A DNA stretch of 64,000 nucleotides. It comes from an uncultured Paracoccaceae bacterium. GTDB lineage: Bacteria; Pseudomonadota; Alphaproteobacteria; Rhodobacterales; Rhodobacteraceae. The stretch's first letter is position 1, and every line of letters begins with the position of its first letter. Shown here one piece after another: positions 36,857 to 45,960 of this stretch. The position numbers were made by a program, and so were the translations under genes. The DNA lies in contig CALKOT010000022.1 of the NCBI GenBank assembly GCA_938092015.1, positions 16,503 to 80,502 of the forward strand, written 5' to 3'. The notes under the pieces are model-generated. The model saw only the letters and a list, made by a program, of their open reading frames with translations. It ran no database searches and was not told where the DNA came from.

Positions 36857-37253
36857 GCCCTGTGCAATCAGGTCGCTAGTTTTAGGGCGCCTTTGCATAG
36901 GACCGGGACAGGTATTTGATCGCGCATAGAGAAGGGTTGCGACGTTAACAGTTGCGCCGACCCTTTGGGGTATATCGTGAACAAATTAAAGCAGTCACAC
37001 GGTCATACACATTAAATCAGATACTTAGCTGTACTTTCACATGTGAAAGGTATTGATATTTGCTGAGCATTAGCCGGCAGAGGCAGGACAGTTCTTTCCC
37101 GCACTCCTCCTGGCCGCGTCAATTCTTCCTTCAGAAAAACCGCTGGCACTTTTACGCAAATCAAAGTTGGCGGCCGCGTAGCAATTGCGTCGTTTCCCTC
37201 GCAGACGCGACATGCTAATTAGCCGGTCGAAATGATAAGGGGGAAGCAGGTAC
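36857..37253. other. 397-bp intergenic region carrying repeat copy 2
   Basis: No convincing gene is seen on either strand. The left half is AT-rich and contains the second copy of the palindromic element (36978-37055). The right part holds only short spurious frames and, at its end, a GGGGGAAG ribosome site for the hydratase-like gene at 37254. Confidence 0.6.
36978..37055 (+). repeat. Intergenic palindromic element, copy 2
   Basis: TGAACAAATT at 36978 is followed after exactly 56 nt (start to start) by CTTTCACATGTGAAAGG at 37034-37050 and then TATTG. TTAG again lies shortly before the palindrome (at 37025). The AGTAGATCA block of copies 1 and 3 is absent here. The element is about 200 bp upstream of the hydratase-like gene, in the same orientation as the other copies. 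Confidence 0.6.
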
Positions 37254-38018
37254 ATGGCTTCATTCGCTGAGCAAATCGCAAAAGACATCATCGACGGGCG
37301 TGAGTTCCGCTCTTTAGAGGACGCTGGCGCAGCGCCGCAGGCTGGCTACGACGTCCAGTTCGAAATGCTGCCCATCGTGACTGAGGCCAAAGGCGGCGTC
37401 GGGGGACGCAAGATCGCTTGGAACGCCCCTGCCCTAATGGAAAAATTCGGGATGGAGGCGCCAGGCGCTGCGCATGTCTTTGGCGACGATATCTGCCGGG
37501 GCGACGCAAACCTGAAACTTGCCGATTACCAGAACTTCATGATGGAGCCGGAATTCGCCGCCATCCTCGCGGTCGACCTTGCCCCCCGCGCTGGTGGTTG
37601 GGATCGCGAAAGCGCCGCTGAAGCGGTCAGCCATTTCACCGTCGCGTTCGAACTTCTCGACCGCCGTAACGGCCCGGCGGAACATGCCGCGTCGATCATC
37701 GCCAACAATGTCTTCAACGCTGGTCTTTGCTATGATCCAGAGGCGCGACTTGCCCCTGCTGACATGAATCCTGAGAACTTCACCACTATCGTGCTTCACG
37801 ACGGCGAAGAAATCCTGAACAAGGTCGGCGGCGCACCACAGCACCCGCTGGACGCCGTCGCCTTCCTTGCCAATCATTTTAACGCCAATGGCGTCACGCC
37901 GCGCGCGGGCGAAATTCTGCTTTGCGGATCTCACATGCCGCTTTACCCAATGGAGCATCCGGGCAAGTTGACCATGTCCGTCGAAGGTGTCGGCGAGATT
38001 TCCTTCCGGATGGGATAA
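37254..38018 (+). CDS. Fumarylacetoacetase-fold hydratase/decarboxylase-like protein
   Basis: This 254-residue protein resembles 2-keto-4-pentenoate hydratases (MhpD/TesE group) with an N-terminal helical part and a C-terminal FAH fold. Visible features are MMEPEFAAILAVDL (metal-binding Glu residues in the ExE pattern), FELLDRR and the closing HMPLYPMEHPGKLTM. Such enzymes act on 2-oxo acids from aromatic or amino-acid breakdown. The substrate is unknown here. The next small gene begins 9 nt after its stop. Confidence 0.8.
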   Translation: MASFAEQIAKDIIDGREFRSLEDAGAAPQAGYDVQFEMLPIVTEAKGGVGGRKIAWNAPALMEKFGMEAPGAAHVFGDDICRGDANLKLADYQNFMMEPEFAAILAVDLAPRAGGWDRESAAEAVSHFTVAFELLDRRNGPAEHAASIIANNVFNAGLCYDPEARLAPADMNPENFTTIVLHDGEEILNKVGGAPQHPLDAVAFLANHFNANGVTPRAGEILLCGSHMPLYPMEHPGKLTMSVEGVGEISFRMG

Positions 38019-38027
38019 CGGCGACAA

Positions 38028-38411
38028 ATGCCGATTGAGCTGATCTGGGCGTTTGGTTTCCTTACATCCATTTCAGTCATTCACCTGACACAAGCTTGGG
38101 CAGAATATCCGCTAGACAGAGTTGAACTCGACAAGCCTATCAACCGCGCCCTGACGGGGGCTTTGGGCTGGGCCGTTCTTGCGATGGTCTCGGTGTTTGC
38201 AATGCAGCTGAGCGGGCTGATCCTACCCCCGCTCGTCGCTTCAGCGATCTGGGCGACGTGGTCTTTCGCCCGCAAGAAAGCAAGCTTTCGGGGCGTCTAT
38301 TGGACAGCCTTGCCCCTTGGGTTTCTAGGGCTGATAACAGTCGTCGCCTTGTTCCAGATCGTGTTCGGCGACAGTTTCTTTGGGCTCGCGAACATCTTTC
38401 CCGAACGCTAA
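38028..38411 (+). CDS. Small membrane protein, unknown
   Basis: This 127-residue protein has about four hydrophobic stretches (near residues 3-20, 43-65, 68-82 and 95-118). It lies 9 nt after the hydratase-like gene and overlaps the convergent DUF1489 gene by 4 bp. No family was recognised. Base use resembles its neighbours. Confidence 0.68.
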   Translation: MPIELIWAFGFLTSISVIHLTQAWAEYPLDRVELDKPINRALTGALGWAVLAMVSVFAMQLSGLILPPLVASAIWATWSFARKKASFRGVYWTALPLGFLGLITVVALFQIVFGDSFFGLANIFPER

Positions 38412-38860
38412 ACGACCCCGATCCGCAGTAACTCATCCGCAAGTTCATTTGGCAAATCCGTCCCCGCCTCATCTATATGGCCAAGATCACGGGGCGCATC
38501 GGTAGCCTCAAGGTACCGCCATCCCTGGAACGCGCGGCGCGGCGCGCGCGACGTCAGGATGATGTTTTTATCGAGCATAATCCGACACCGTCGAATACCA
38601 CCCTCACCAATCTCTTCCTCCAGCGCCGCAATCTGCTGACGACACGTGATCGCGCCTTTCATTACCCAGAACAGCGAGCCGCCCTTCAGCAGCTCAGCTT
38701 CACGCCGGGGCCACATGCGCGTTGTGTGCCAGAACTTCGTGCGCCCGTTCAGCGCCCGGCCCGCCTGCCAGGCCTCGAGATCCTCGGGTCGTTCGATGCC
38801 AACGCATAATTTCAGCAGGTGGAGGGTGGCTTCACCTTGCTCATGCGACTCAGAGTTCAT
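38408..38860 (-). CDS. DUF1489 family protein
   Basis: This 150-residue protein opens MNSESHEQGEATLHLLKLCVG. The HLLKLCVG...EDLEAW beginning and the RMWPRR and GWRYL segments are typical of DUF1489, a family largely confined to alphaproteobacteria, with no known activity. A longer open frame extends upstream to 39235 but would run across the nrdJ start, so the ATG at 38860 is used. Only 39 bp separate it from the divergent nrdJ. Confidence 0.85.
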   Translation of the reverse strand: MNSESHEQGEATLHLLKLCVGIERPEDLEAWQAGRALNGRTKFWHTTRMWPRREAELLKGGSLFWVMKGAITCRQQIAALEEEIGEGGIRRCRIMLDKNIILTSRAPRRAFQGWRYLEATDAPRDLGHIDEAGTDLPNELADELLRIGVV

Positions 38861-38899
38861 AATATGTTGGTCCCTTCGCTCATCTAGGATATAGCACGT

Positions 38900-41176
38900 A
38901 TGTCCACTTTCGCCGCCCCTATCGCAGAACAAATCTGGGACATGAAGTATCGGCTGAAGCAGCCGGGCGGCGAGCCTGTGGATCGGGATATCCAAGGTAC
39001 ATGGCAGCGAATTGCAGGGGCACTTGCATCCGTAGAGCCGGATCCGAGCGCGCATGAAGAAACATTCTATAACGCACTCACAGACTTTAAGTTTCTGCCC
39101 GCTGGCCGCATCATCGCAGGCGCCGGGGCGGACCGGGATGTCACCCTTTTCAATTGCTTTGTCATGGGCACGATCCCTGACACGATGGAGGGGATTTTTG
39201 ACGGGCTGAAAGAGGCCGCCCTGACGATGCAGCAAGGCGGCGGCATCGGATACGATTTCTCAACCATCCGACCAAAGGGTGCGCCCGTCAAAGGTGTCGG
39301 CTCCGACGCTTCTGGCCCGCTTAGCTTCATGGATGTCTGGGATTCAATGTGCCGGACGATCATGTCCGCAGGCTCTCGCCGCGGCGCGATGATGGCGACA
39401 CTACGCTGCGATCACCCCGATGTTGAGGCGTTTGTTGAGGCGAAACGAGACGCCGCGCGCCTTCGCATGTTCAACCTGTCCGTCCTCGTTACCGATCCGT
39501 TCATGGAGGCTGTGAAGGCCGATGGCGACTGGGACCTGACCTTTGCCGGCACCACCTACAAAACCCTCAAGGCTCGCGCCCTCTGGGATCAGATGATGCA
39601 GGCGACGTACGATGTTGCCGAACCTGGCGTCATCTTCATTGATCGAATAAACAAGCGTAACCCTTTGAATTACGTCGAAACCATCGCGGCGACTAATCCA
39701 TGCGGCGAACAACCCCTGCCCCCCTATGGCGCCTGCCTGCTGGGGTCAGTGAACCTCGCGCAACTTGTCACCAACCCGTTCGAAGCAAACGCCGCGCTGG
39801 ACGAAGACGCCCTCACAAAGCTGGTCGCGACCGCCATCCGCATGATGGACAACACCGTCGACGCCTCAAAATTCCCGCTAGAAGCGCAGCGGACAGAAGC
39901 CAAAGCCAAACGCCGCATTGGCCTCGGTGTAACCGGACTGGCGGACGCCCTGATGATGACCGGCCTTACTTACGGCTCAGACGAGGCCGCCGCCCAGACC
40001 GGGCGCTGGCTGAAAGCGGTGAACCGGGCTGCCTATCGCGCCTCAATCGACCTCGCCGCCGAAAAAGGCGCCTTCCCGCTGTTCGATGCAGAGGCTTATG
40101 TCGGCACGGAAGCGATTTCAGCTTTAGACGCCGACCTGAAGGCAGAAATCGCGGAAAAAGGCGTGCGCAACGCCCTTCTCACCTCGATCGCCCCGACGGG
40201 AACGATTTCGCTGTTGGCGGGCAATGTCTCCAGCGGGATTGAGCCGGTATTCGCCCATTCCTACACCCGCAAAGTGCTGCAGCCGGACGGGCAACGAACC
40301 GAGGAAGAAGTCGTCGATTACGCCGTCGCGCTTTGGCGGGAAAAGATGGGCGACGCGCCCTTCCCCGACCATTTTGTAACTGCTCAAAGCCTCATGCCCG
40401 ACGACCACGTCAAAATGCAGGCGGCGGCGCAGCCCTATGTCGACAGCTCCATCTCAAAGACGATCAACTGCCCCACCGACATCAGCTTTGAGGCTTTCAA
40501 GAATGTCTATGAGCTGGCTTACGAGACTGGCTGCAAGGGATGCACGACCTATCGTCCGAACGACGTCACCGGGTCGGTGTTGGAGGTCAGTGAAGAAAAG
40601 GTTCAGACCGCCGCCGAAGACGAGGTGATCGAAACCACCGGCGAAGTCGTCTACATGTCCAAGCCTCTGGAACGCGAAGAAAAACTCGATGGTGCGACCT
40701 ACAAGCTGAAATGGCCCGAATCTGAGCACGCCATCTACATCACCTTGAACGACGCAGTGATCGGTGGACGGCGGCGCCCCTTCGAAGTCTTCATCAACTC
40801 CAAGAATATGGAGCATTACGCCTGGACCGTCGCCCTTACACGCATGGTCTCAGCCGTGTTCCGGCGCGGTGGAGACGTCAGCTTTGTCGTTGAAGAACTG
40901 AAAGCCGTCTTCGACCCCCGCGGCGGCGCATGGATGCAGGGCCGCTACGTTCCCTCAATCCTTGCGGCCATCGGCGGCGTCATTGAACGCCACATGATCG
41001 AGATCGGCTTTATCGAGGGCGAGGGGCTCGGCTTGAAATCCGACCCCAAAGCGCAGGTCATCGCAGTAGGTGAGCGTCCAAGCGGCCCCGCCTGCCCATC
41101 CTGCGGATCGTTTTCAATGCAAATGGCAGAGGGTTGCATGACGTGTTCGGCGTGCGGCCATTCGAAGTGCGGGTAA
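38900..41176 (+). CDS. nrdJ: Adenosylcobalamin-dependent (class II) ribonucleotide reductase
   Basis: This 758-residue enzyme reduces ribonucleotides to deoxyribonucleotides with a B12 radical and needs no oxygen. The active-site region shows FNCFVMGTIPD, the QGGGIGYDFS loop, NPCGEQPLPPYGACLLGSVN (radical-site surroundings) and APTGTISLL. After about residue 560 comes a TSCPD-like domain, and the C-terminus ends in a cysteine-rich tail (CPSCGS, GCMTCSACGHSKCG) that is probably redox-active or zinc-binding. B12 dependence fits the cobS/cobT genes 17 kb downstream. Confidence 0.94.
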   Translation: MSTFAAPIAEQIWDMKYRLKQPGGEPVDRDIQGTWQRIAGALASVEPDPSAHEETFYNALTDFKFLPAGRIIAGAGADRDVTLFNCFVMGTIPDTMEGIFDGLKEAALTMQQGGGIGYDFSTIRPKGAPVKGVGSDASGPLSFMDVWDSMCRTIMSAGSRRGAMMATLRCDHPDVEAFVEAKRDAARLRMFNLSVLVTDPFMEAVKADGDWDLTFAGTTYKTLKARALWDQMMQATYDVAEPGVIFIDRINKRNPLNYVETIAATNPCGEQPLPPYGACLLGSVNLAQLVTNPFEANAALDEDALTKLVATAIRMMDNTVDASKFPLEAQRTEAKAKRRIGLGVTGLADALMMTGLTYGSDEAAAQTGRWLKAVNRAAYRASIDLAAEKGAFPLFDAEAYVGTEAISALDADLKAEIAEKGVRNALLTSIAPTGTISLLAGNVSSGIEPVFAHSYTRKVLQPDGQRTEEEVVDYAVALWREKMGDAPFPDHFVTAQSLMPDDHVKMQAAAQPYVDSSISKTINCPTDISFEAFKNVYELAYETGCKGCTTYRPNDVTGSVLEVSEEKVQTAAEDEVIETTGEVVYMSKPLEREEKLDGATYKLKWPESEHAIYITLNDAVIGGRRRPFEVFINSKNMEHYAWTVALTRMVSAVFRRGGDVSFVVEELKAVFDPRGGAWMQGRYVPSILAAIGGVIERHMIEIGFIEGEGLGLKSDPKAQVIAVGERPSGPACPSCGSFSMQMAEGCMTCSACGHSKCG

Positions 41177-41298
41177 GTTGAGCCACATTTGGATGGGTCA
41201 TCCGGCTGCAGACCAAAGATCGAATTCAAACTGCATCTAACCCCGCCCAAAGTGGGGCCAGAGTTTTGTCGCTGACGGATAGACAGGCGGCTTAGTGT

Positions 41299-41760
41299 TT
41301 ATCCGCCGGGCAAACGACCATCAAAGAACTGATCAGCACCAACGCGGCCAATATTGCCAAACAACTGCTGCAGCAACGTGATCTCGCGCCCATAAGTCGG
41401 GGTCGTACGGGTGATCAGGTCGGTGATCTGACCTTCTTCAATCCCGTACCGAGCGACGTTCGCAACGCGTCCGGCCTGATCGAAGCGAATCGCAACAACT
41501 TTACGATCAACGATTTTCGGCGCGTAGAACGCATAGTTCTCAACGCGAGACGCTTGATAGTACCAATTCTCAGAATCGAACGTACCAGTCGCCGATGGCT
41601 GGCCAAATTGGCGAAGCACAGATCCACGGGTATCGCTTGAAGACAATTGCTCAAGCTGCGCGATTTGCGGTGCAAATCCGTGGTTCGTGTACGTTGATTC
41701 ACAAGCGCTCAGCGCAAGGGCCGAAGCCGCAACTAAAAAGAGGTGTTTTGACCGGCCCAT
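41299..41760 (-). CDS. bamE: Outer membrane assembly lipoprotein BamE (SmpA/OmlA)
   Basis: This 153-residue lipoprotein has a signal peptide with lipobox LALSAC (Cys near residue 19) and the SmpA/OmlA core (VLRQFGQPSATGTFDSENWYY, read in parts, with the DRKVVAIRFD strand). BamE is part of the BAM complex that inserts beta-barrel proteins. The C-terminal extension (LLQQLFGNIGRVGADQF) is common in alphaproteobacteria. It is divergent from the DUF177 gene across 102 bp. Confidence 0.92.
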   Translation of the reverse strand: MGRSKHLFLVAASALALSACESTYTNHGFAPQIAQLEQLSSSDTRGSVLRQFGQPSATGTFDSENWYYQASRVENYAFYAPKIVDRKVVAIRFDQAGRVANVARYGIEEGQITDLITRTTPTYGREITLLQQLFGNIGRVGADQFFDGRLPGG

Positions 41761-41862
41761 TGTTTTCGGCCCCTTCGCGATCCTGCTCTTGCCTCAACTA
41801 CCGCGCACATGATCTAAGATCAACCCGCAGGCGCATCATAGCCTGGGTCTGGAAGGCGCAAA

Positions 41863-42432
41863 ATGTCAGATCATCCCTCCACGTTTTTTCGCTTCTATCT
41901 TGCGCATGAGTTGCCAACAAAAACTCCGCGTCGAATCTCAACTGAGGCGACTGACGCTGAATGCGCTGCTTTAGCTGAAAGCCTTGATCTGAAACAGATA
42001 CGCCAGCTAACCGTGAAAGCGGAAATCGCCCCGGCGGCGGCGGGTGAAGGTGTTTGGCGGGTTAGCGGCGAAGTTACGGCAAGCATCGACCAAGCGTGCG
42101 TCGTGACGCTTGGACCCGTCAAAGCACGGCTTGAAGAGCCATTTGATCGGATGTTTTCTCGCTTTGCTGAAAAAGACACAGCAATCGATCTCGACATTGA
42201 ATACGACCAGGACGATCCGCCTGAGCCGTTGGGCGATGGTGTCGATGTCGGCGCGTTAGCAATAGAAGCGCTGGTGCTAGGCCTTGACCCCTACCCGCGT
42301 ACACGCGGCGCCGAATTTCAGGCAATCAGCACCGCCCCACCAGGGGTGGAGCCGCTAACCCCCGAAGCCACAAAACCTTTCGCTGGATTGGCGTCTCTGA
42401 AAAAGGCCATGGAAGGCCCGACTGAGACATGA
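41863..42432 (+). CDS. DUF177/YceD family protein
   Basis: This 189-residue protein of the YceD family is encoded before rpmF in many bacteria, and plant relatives are needed for 23S rRNA accumulation. The family cysteine lies in IDQACVVTLGPV, and the acidic stretch DLDIEYDQDDPPEP and LALDPYPR-type text (LGLDPYPRTRGAEF) are seen. It starts the ribosome/lipid cluster yceD-rpmF-plsX-fabH, with 170 bp to rpmF. Confidence 0.9.
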   Translation: MSDHPSTFFRFYLAHELPTKTPRRISTEATDAECAALAESLDLKQIRQLTVKAEIAPAAAGEGVWRVSGEVTASIDQACVVTLGPVKARLEEPFDRMFSRFAEKDTAIDLDIEYDQDDPPEPLGDGVDVGALAIEALVLGLDPYPRTRGAEFQAISTAPPGVEPLTPEATKPFAGLASLKKAMEGPTET

Positions 42433-42464
42433 TGCGAAGTGATCAAAAAACCTTGCAAAAGGAC

Positions 42465-42492
42465 TTGCGGCGCATGGGTTTTCGAGTATGTT
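42465..42492 (+). promoter_or_regulatory. Possible rpmF promoter
   Basis: TTGCGG and TATGTT are 16 nt apart in the 170-bp gap before rpmF, close to a sigma-70 layout. The rest of that gap is rich in short GCGC palindromes. Pattern only. Confidence 0.35.
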
Positions 42493-42602
42493 CCGCGTCT
42501 CGTTTTCAACCGCCTTACTAGCGGCAGATGCGCAACTGCGCTTCTGGCTGATTTGGTAAGGCGCATTATTGCGCCACGGGGCGCGCACGAAGGACAAACA
42601 CC

Positions 42603-42809
42603 ATGGCGGTGCCTAAAAGTAAGATTACACGTTCCAAGCGTGGCATGCGTCGCGGTCACGACAGCCTGACTGCTGCGAACCCTTTGGAGTGTTCAAACTG
42701 CGGTGAGCTTAAGCTGTCGCACCACGTCTGTTCCTCTTGCGGTCACTACGGTAATCGTGAAGTTGTAACCATGGTCGACGATATCGATCTGGACGAAGAC
42801 GCAGCATAA
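42603..42809 (+). CDS. rpmF: 50S ribosomal protein L32
   Basis: Ribosomal protein bL32 of 68 residues has the usual basic N-terminus ([17 protein letters not shown]) and a zinc-ribbon with all four cysteines ([18 protein letters not shown]). The Cys-plus form matters because zinc-lacking paralogs occur in some bacteria. It sits in the conserved yceD-rpmF-plsX-fabH order. Confidence 0.97.
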   Translation: MAVPKSKITRSKRGMRRGHDSLTAANPLECSNCGELKLSHHVCSSCGHYGNREVVTMVDDIDLDEDAA

Positions 42810-42875
42810 GCTATTCTGACTGCCCGGGGCGGCGGGACTTCCGTCTATGGCTAGACTGGCGGAGAACGCCGCCTG

Positions 42876-43940
42876 ATGGGCGAAAAGACCGTAATATCTG
42901 TGGACACGGCCGGCGGCGACAAGGGCGCCGCTGTCGTTCTCAATGGATTAGCAGAATCTGCTCGCAAAAATCCTGACATCGCTTTCATTCTGCACGGCGA
43001 CGAAGCTGTGCTGAACAAACTGTTACGTCGCCGCAAAGCATTGCGTGACGTTTCTGAAGTTCGTCATGCCGAGAAGGTCATCTCGATGGACGACAAACCC
43101 TCAGTGGTTCTCAGGCGTTCAGCTGGCACTTCCATGATGAATGCGCTTGAATGCGTCGCCAAAAGCGAGGCGCACGTTGCGGTCAGCTGTGGCAACACTG
43201 GCGCGTTAATGGCCCTATCAATGCTGAAGCTTCGCAAAGCACCGGGAATCGACCGTCCCGCCATTGCCGTCCTATGGCCATCGACTTCCGCACATGGGTA
43301 CAATATTGTTCTCGATGTCGGCGCTGATGTACGGGCTGACGATCACACGATGGCGGAATTTGCGGTAATGGGCGCTGAGTATGCTCGCCTCAGTTTCGAT
43401 ATTGAACGCCCCCGCGTCGGGCTGCTGAATGTAGGCAGCGAAGACAACAAGGGCCGGCCTGGGATTCGCAAGTCATCTCAACTGGTCGCCGAGATCGCGC
43501 CTAAGGCCGGCGATCTGGAATATGTGGGCTTTGTCGAAGGCGCAGACATCGTGGGCGACAAAGTGGATGTCATCGTAACCGATGGCTTCACTGGCAACAT
43601 CGCCTTGAAGACTGCCGAAGGGACCGCTACCTTCATAAGCAACAGCCTGAAAGCTGCATTTACAAAGACGCCTTTGTCGCGAATTGCCGCCTTCATCGCC
43701 TTTACATCGCTTCGCCGCCTGCAAGAACGCATTGACCCCCGCAGGGTGAATGGCGGTGTTTTTCTGGGATTGGGCGGCGCTGTCGTGAAAAGCCATGGAT
43801 CGGCGGATGCGACCGGGGTTTCCGCTGCGGTAAAGCTTGCCTTCCGCATGGGAAAAACCAACTTTGCCAAGAAGGTTGCGGACAGGGTAGCGTTATTACC
43901 TGATGGGCGCCGCTCATCAGAGGTGGACGGGGACACATGA
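42876..43940 (+). CDS. plsX: Phosphate acyltransferase PlsX
   Basis: PlsX, 354 residues, makes acyl-phosphate from acyl-ACP for the first acylation of glycerol-3-phosphate. Characteristic segments are the [11 protein letters not shown] opening, [25 protein letters not shown] and the C-terminal [16 protein letters not shown]. It lies 66 bp after rpmF and is followed after 16 bp by fabH. Confidence 0.96.
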   Translation: MGEKTVISVDTAGGDKGAAVVLNGLAESARKNPDIAFILHGDEAVLNKLLRRRKALRDVSEVRHAEKVISMDDKPSVVLRRSAGTSMMNALECVAKSEAHVAVSCGNTGALMALSMLKLRKAPGIDRPAIAVLWPSTSAHGYNIVLDVGADVRADDHTMAEFAVMGAEYARLSFDIERPRVGLLNVGSEDNKGRPGIRKSSQLVAEIAPKAGDLEYVGFVEGADIVGDKVDVIVTDGFTGNIALKTAEGTATFISNSLKAAFTKTPLSRIAAFIAFTSLRRLQERIDPRRVNGGVFLGLGGAVVKSHGSADATGVSAAVKLAFRMGKTNFAKKVADRVALLPDGRRSSEVDGDT

Positions 43941-43956
43941 TTTCGAAAGTACGAGT

Positions 43957-44931
43957 ATGTCGGTAACAAGGGCCGTTGCGATTGGTTGCGGTCATTATTT
44001 GCCGTCACGCGTTGTCGAAAACGAAGAATTCACCGCGACGTTGGACACTTCGGACGAATGGATTCGCGCCCGAACCGGCATTGAACGCCGCCATTTTGCC
44101 GCTGATGATGAACGCACCTCTGACCTCGGCATCGCTGCTGCAAAATCTGCGTTGGCGAATTCAGGCATCGATGGGTCGGAAATCGATGCGATCATTTTGG
44201 CTACCGCGACGCCTGACAACACGTTCCCTTCAACCGCGACCCAGGTTCAGCACGCGATTGGCGCAGGTGGATTCGCCTTTGACGTTCAGGCTGTATGTGC
44301 GGGCTTTATGTATGCGCTTGCGACGGCGAATTCGCTGATTCTCACCGGCCAGGCCAAATGCGTTCTCGTTATCGGCGCCGAAACGTTTTCCAGAATTCTG
44401 GATTGGACGGACCGCGGGACCTGCGTTCTGTTTGGCGACGGAGCCGGCGCAGTGATCTTGCGCGCTGAAGGATGCGCTGGTGAGGCAACTGACCGGGGCG
44501 TTCTTGGCGTTAAGCTTCGCTCTGATGGGGCGCACCGTGATCTGCTCTATGTTGATGGTGGCCCATCGACAACCGGCAACGCCGGTAAGCTGCGGATGCT
44601 TGGCAAAGAGGTGTTTAAACACGCCGTCACCAAGTTGGTCGATATCGCAGATGAAGTGATAGAAGATGTGGGCGTCACTGGCGATGACATCGATTGGCTG
44701 GTCCCGCATCAGGCGAATCTGCGCATCATCAAAAGCTCGGCCCAGAAAGCGTCAATTCCGATGTCGAAGGTGATCGTGACCGTTCAGGATCATGGCAACA
44801 CTTCTGCCGCTTCGATTCCTTTGGCGCTGGCTTCGGCGGTCTCAACAGGTCAAATCAAGCGCGGTGACCTCCTGTTGACCGAGGGAATTGGCGGCGGATT
44901 GGCATGGGGATCGGCCTTAATCCGCTGGTAA
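43957..44931 (+). CDS. fabH: 3-oxoacyl-ACP synthase III
   Basis: KAS III of 324 residues starts fatty-acid chains by condensing acetyl-CoA with malonyl-ACP. The Cys-His-Asn catalytic set is seen in [22 protein letters not shown] and [13 protein letters not shown]. The start [16 protein letters not shown] at 43957 is the family start; an upstream in-frame ATG at 43903 lies inside plsX. The closing [13 protein letters not shown] is typical. Confidence 0.96.
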   Translation: MSVTRAVAIGCGHYLPSRVVENEEFTATLDTSDEWIRARTGIERRHFAADDERTSDLGIAAAKSALANSGIDGSEIDAIILATATPDNTFPSTATQVQHAIGAGGFAFDVQAVCAGFMYALATANSLILTGQAKCVLVIGAETFSRILDWTDRGTCVLFGDGAGAVILRAEGCAGEATDRGVLGVKLRSDGAHRDLLYVDGGPSTTGNAGKLRMLGKEVFKHAVTKLVDIADEVIEDVGVTGDDIDWLVPHQANLRIIKSSAQKASIPMSKVIVTVQDHGNTSAASIPLALASAVSTGQIKRGDLLLTEGIGGGLAWGSALIRW

Positions 44932-45079
44932 TCCGTGAATCTCGCCTAGAAAGACCCTGTCCCAAGCCATTGATATTGACTCTCTTTCGGCTTCAAGCGA
45001 CGCTCTCCACAGAACGTTCGATATTAGCGAATTTAACCAACCCGGATTTGCCGACCTCGGGGGCTTGAGGGAGACAAGA

Positions 45080-45370
45080 ATGAGCAAAACGCTCACACGC
45101 TCAGATTTAAGTGAAGCTGTCTACCGTGAGGTAGGCCTGTCCCGAACAGAATCTGCAGATTTGGTCGAAAGCATTCTTGCGCATCTCAGCGATGCGCTTG
45201 TAGGCGGTGACACCGTCAAGATCTCGTCCTTCGGGACGTTTTCCGTGCGCGAGAAAGGCGCGCGAATGGGGCGTAACCCCAAGACCGGCGAAGAAGTTCC
45301 TATCGAACCGCGCCGTGTTCTCGTGTTCCGTCCCTCGCACATCCTCAAAGACAAAATAAATGAGGGTTAA
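45080..45370 (+). CDS. ihfA: Integration host factor alpha subunit
   Basis: This 96-residue HU/IHF protein bends DNA at specific sites as a heterodimer with IhfB. The beta-arm signature is [20 protein letters not shown] (with the Pro that intercalates into DNA), and the opening [19 protein letters not shown] marks the alpha subunit. GAGGGAGA lies 6-7 nt before ATG 45080. The 148 bp upstream are AT-richer. The merR gene follows after 2 bp. Confidence 0.95.
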   Translation: MSKTLTRSDLSEAVYREVGLSRTESADLVESILAHLSDALVGGDTVKISSFGTFSVREKGARMGRNPKTGEEVPIEPRRVLVFRPSHILKDKINEG

Positions 45371-45372
45371 TC

Positions 45373-45786
45373 ATGAGGCCACAGGCAAGTCCGCGGATCG
45401 AGCAGCCGCGGGAACAAGATCAACAGCCGGAGAAATCGAACCGGGCGTTTAGGACCATCAGCGAAGTTGCTGAGGTTTTAGATACCCCTGCTCATGTTCT
45501 CCGTTTCTGGGAAAGCAAGTTCTCTCAGATCAAACCAATGAAACGCGGCGGCGGTCGTAGATACTATCGCCCCGAAGATGTCTCGCTTTTGCGTGGCATC
45601 AAAGAGTTGCTCTATGTCGACGGGTTGACGATCAAGGGCGTGCAGAAAGTGCTGCGCGAACGCGGTCATAAATATGTCGCTGGACTAGGTGTCGACGAAG
45701 TGGCGCCAACGGTTGAGGCGCCAACAGATGTTACTGACACTCTGGCGCGTCTGGAAGAGCTTAGGAACCGACTTAAAGCGAGTTAA
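45373..45786 (+). CDS. MerR-family transcriptional regulator next to ihfA
   Basis: This 137-residue protein has a MerR helix-turn-helix (about residues 28-95: [21 protein letters not shown] and [18 protein letters not shown], read in parts) and a short coiled C-terminus without metal-binding cysteines. The ihfA-merR pair is widely conserved in alphaproteobacteria, but the ligand and targets are not known to me. A GAGGG ribosome site overlaps the ihfA end. Confidence 0.92.
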   Translation: MRPQASPRIEQPREQDQQPEKSNRAFRTISEVAEVLDTPAHVLRFWESKFSQIKPMKRGGGRRYYRPEDVSLLRGIKELLYVDGLTIKGVQKVLRERGHKYVAGLGVDEVAPTVEAPTDVTDTLARLEELRNRLKAS

Positions 45787-45833
45787 AAACCGCTTGCCAG
45801 TCGGGATGCCGACGCATAGACACGGTCGCCTAA

Positions 45834-45910
45834 CGGGCTATAGCGCAGTCTGGTAGCGCGTCCGTCTGGGGGACGGAAGGTCGCAGGTTCAAATCCTGCT
45901 AGCCCGACCA
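45834..45910 (+). tRNA. tRNA-Pro (anticodon GGG)
   Basis: This 77-nt cloverleaf has a CGGGCTA/TAGCCCG acceptor stem, discriminator A and encoded CCA. The anticodon arm TCCGT-CTGGGGG-ACGGA gives anticodon GGG. The T-loop GGTTCAAATCC is canonical. It is followed within 6 nt by a strong intrinsic terminator. Confidence 0.96.
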
Positions 45911-45915
45911 AATTC

Positions 45916-45945
45916 AAACGCCAGCGCCTCGGCGCTGGCGTTTTT
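45916..45945 (+). terminator. Intrinsic terminator of tRNA-Pro
   Basis: AAACGCCAGCGC pairs with GCGCTGGCGTTT around a four-base loop and runs into TTTTT. It ends 16 nt before the dCTP deaminase start, so that gene needs its own promoter within the tRNA region or depends on readthrough. Confidence 0.88.
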
Positions 45946-45960
45946 GCGAAAGGGATGCAG

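Noticed and set aside
37034..37050. Palindrome CTTTCACATGTGAAAGG as a ParB parS site
   Set aside because: The half-site TTTCAC resembles parS (GTTTCACGTGAAAC) but the centre is two bases longer and the outer bases differ; no parA/parB genes are near any copy.
38861..39235. Extended N-terminus of the DUF1489 protein
   Set aside because: The extension lies antisense to nrdJ and is not like the family; the start at 38860 gives the usual length.
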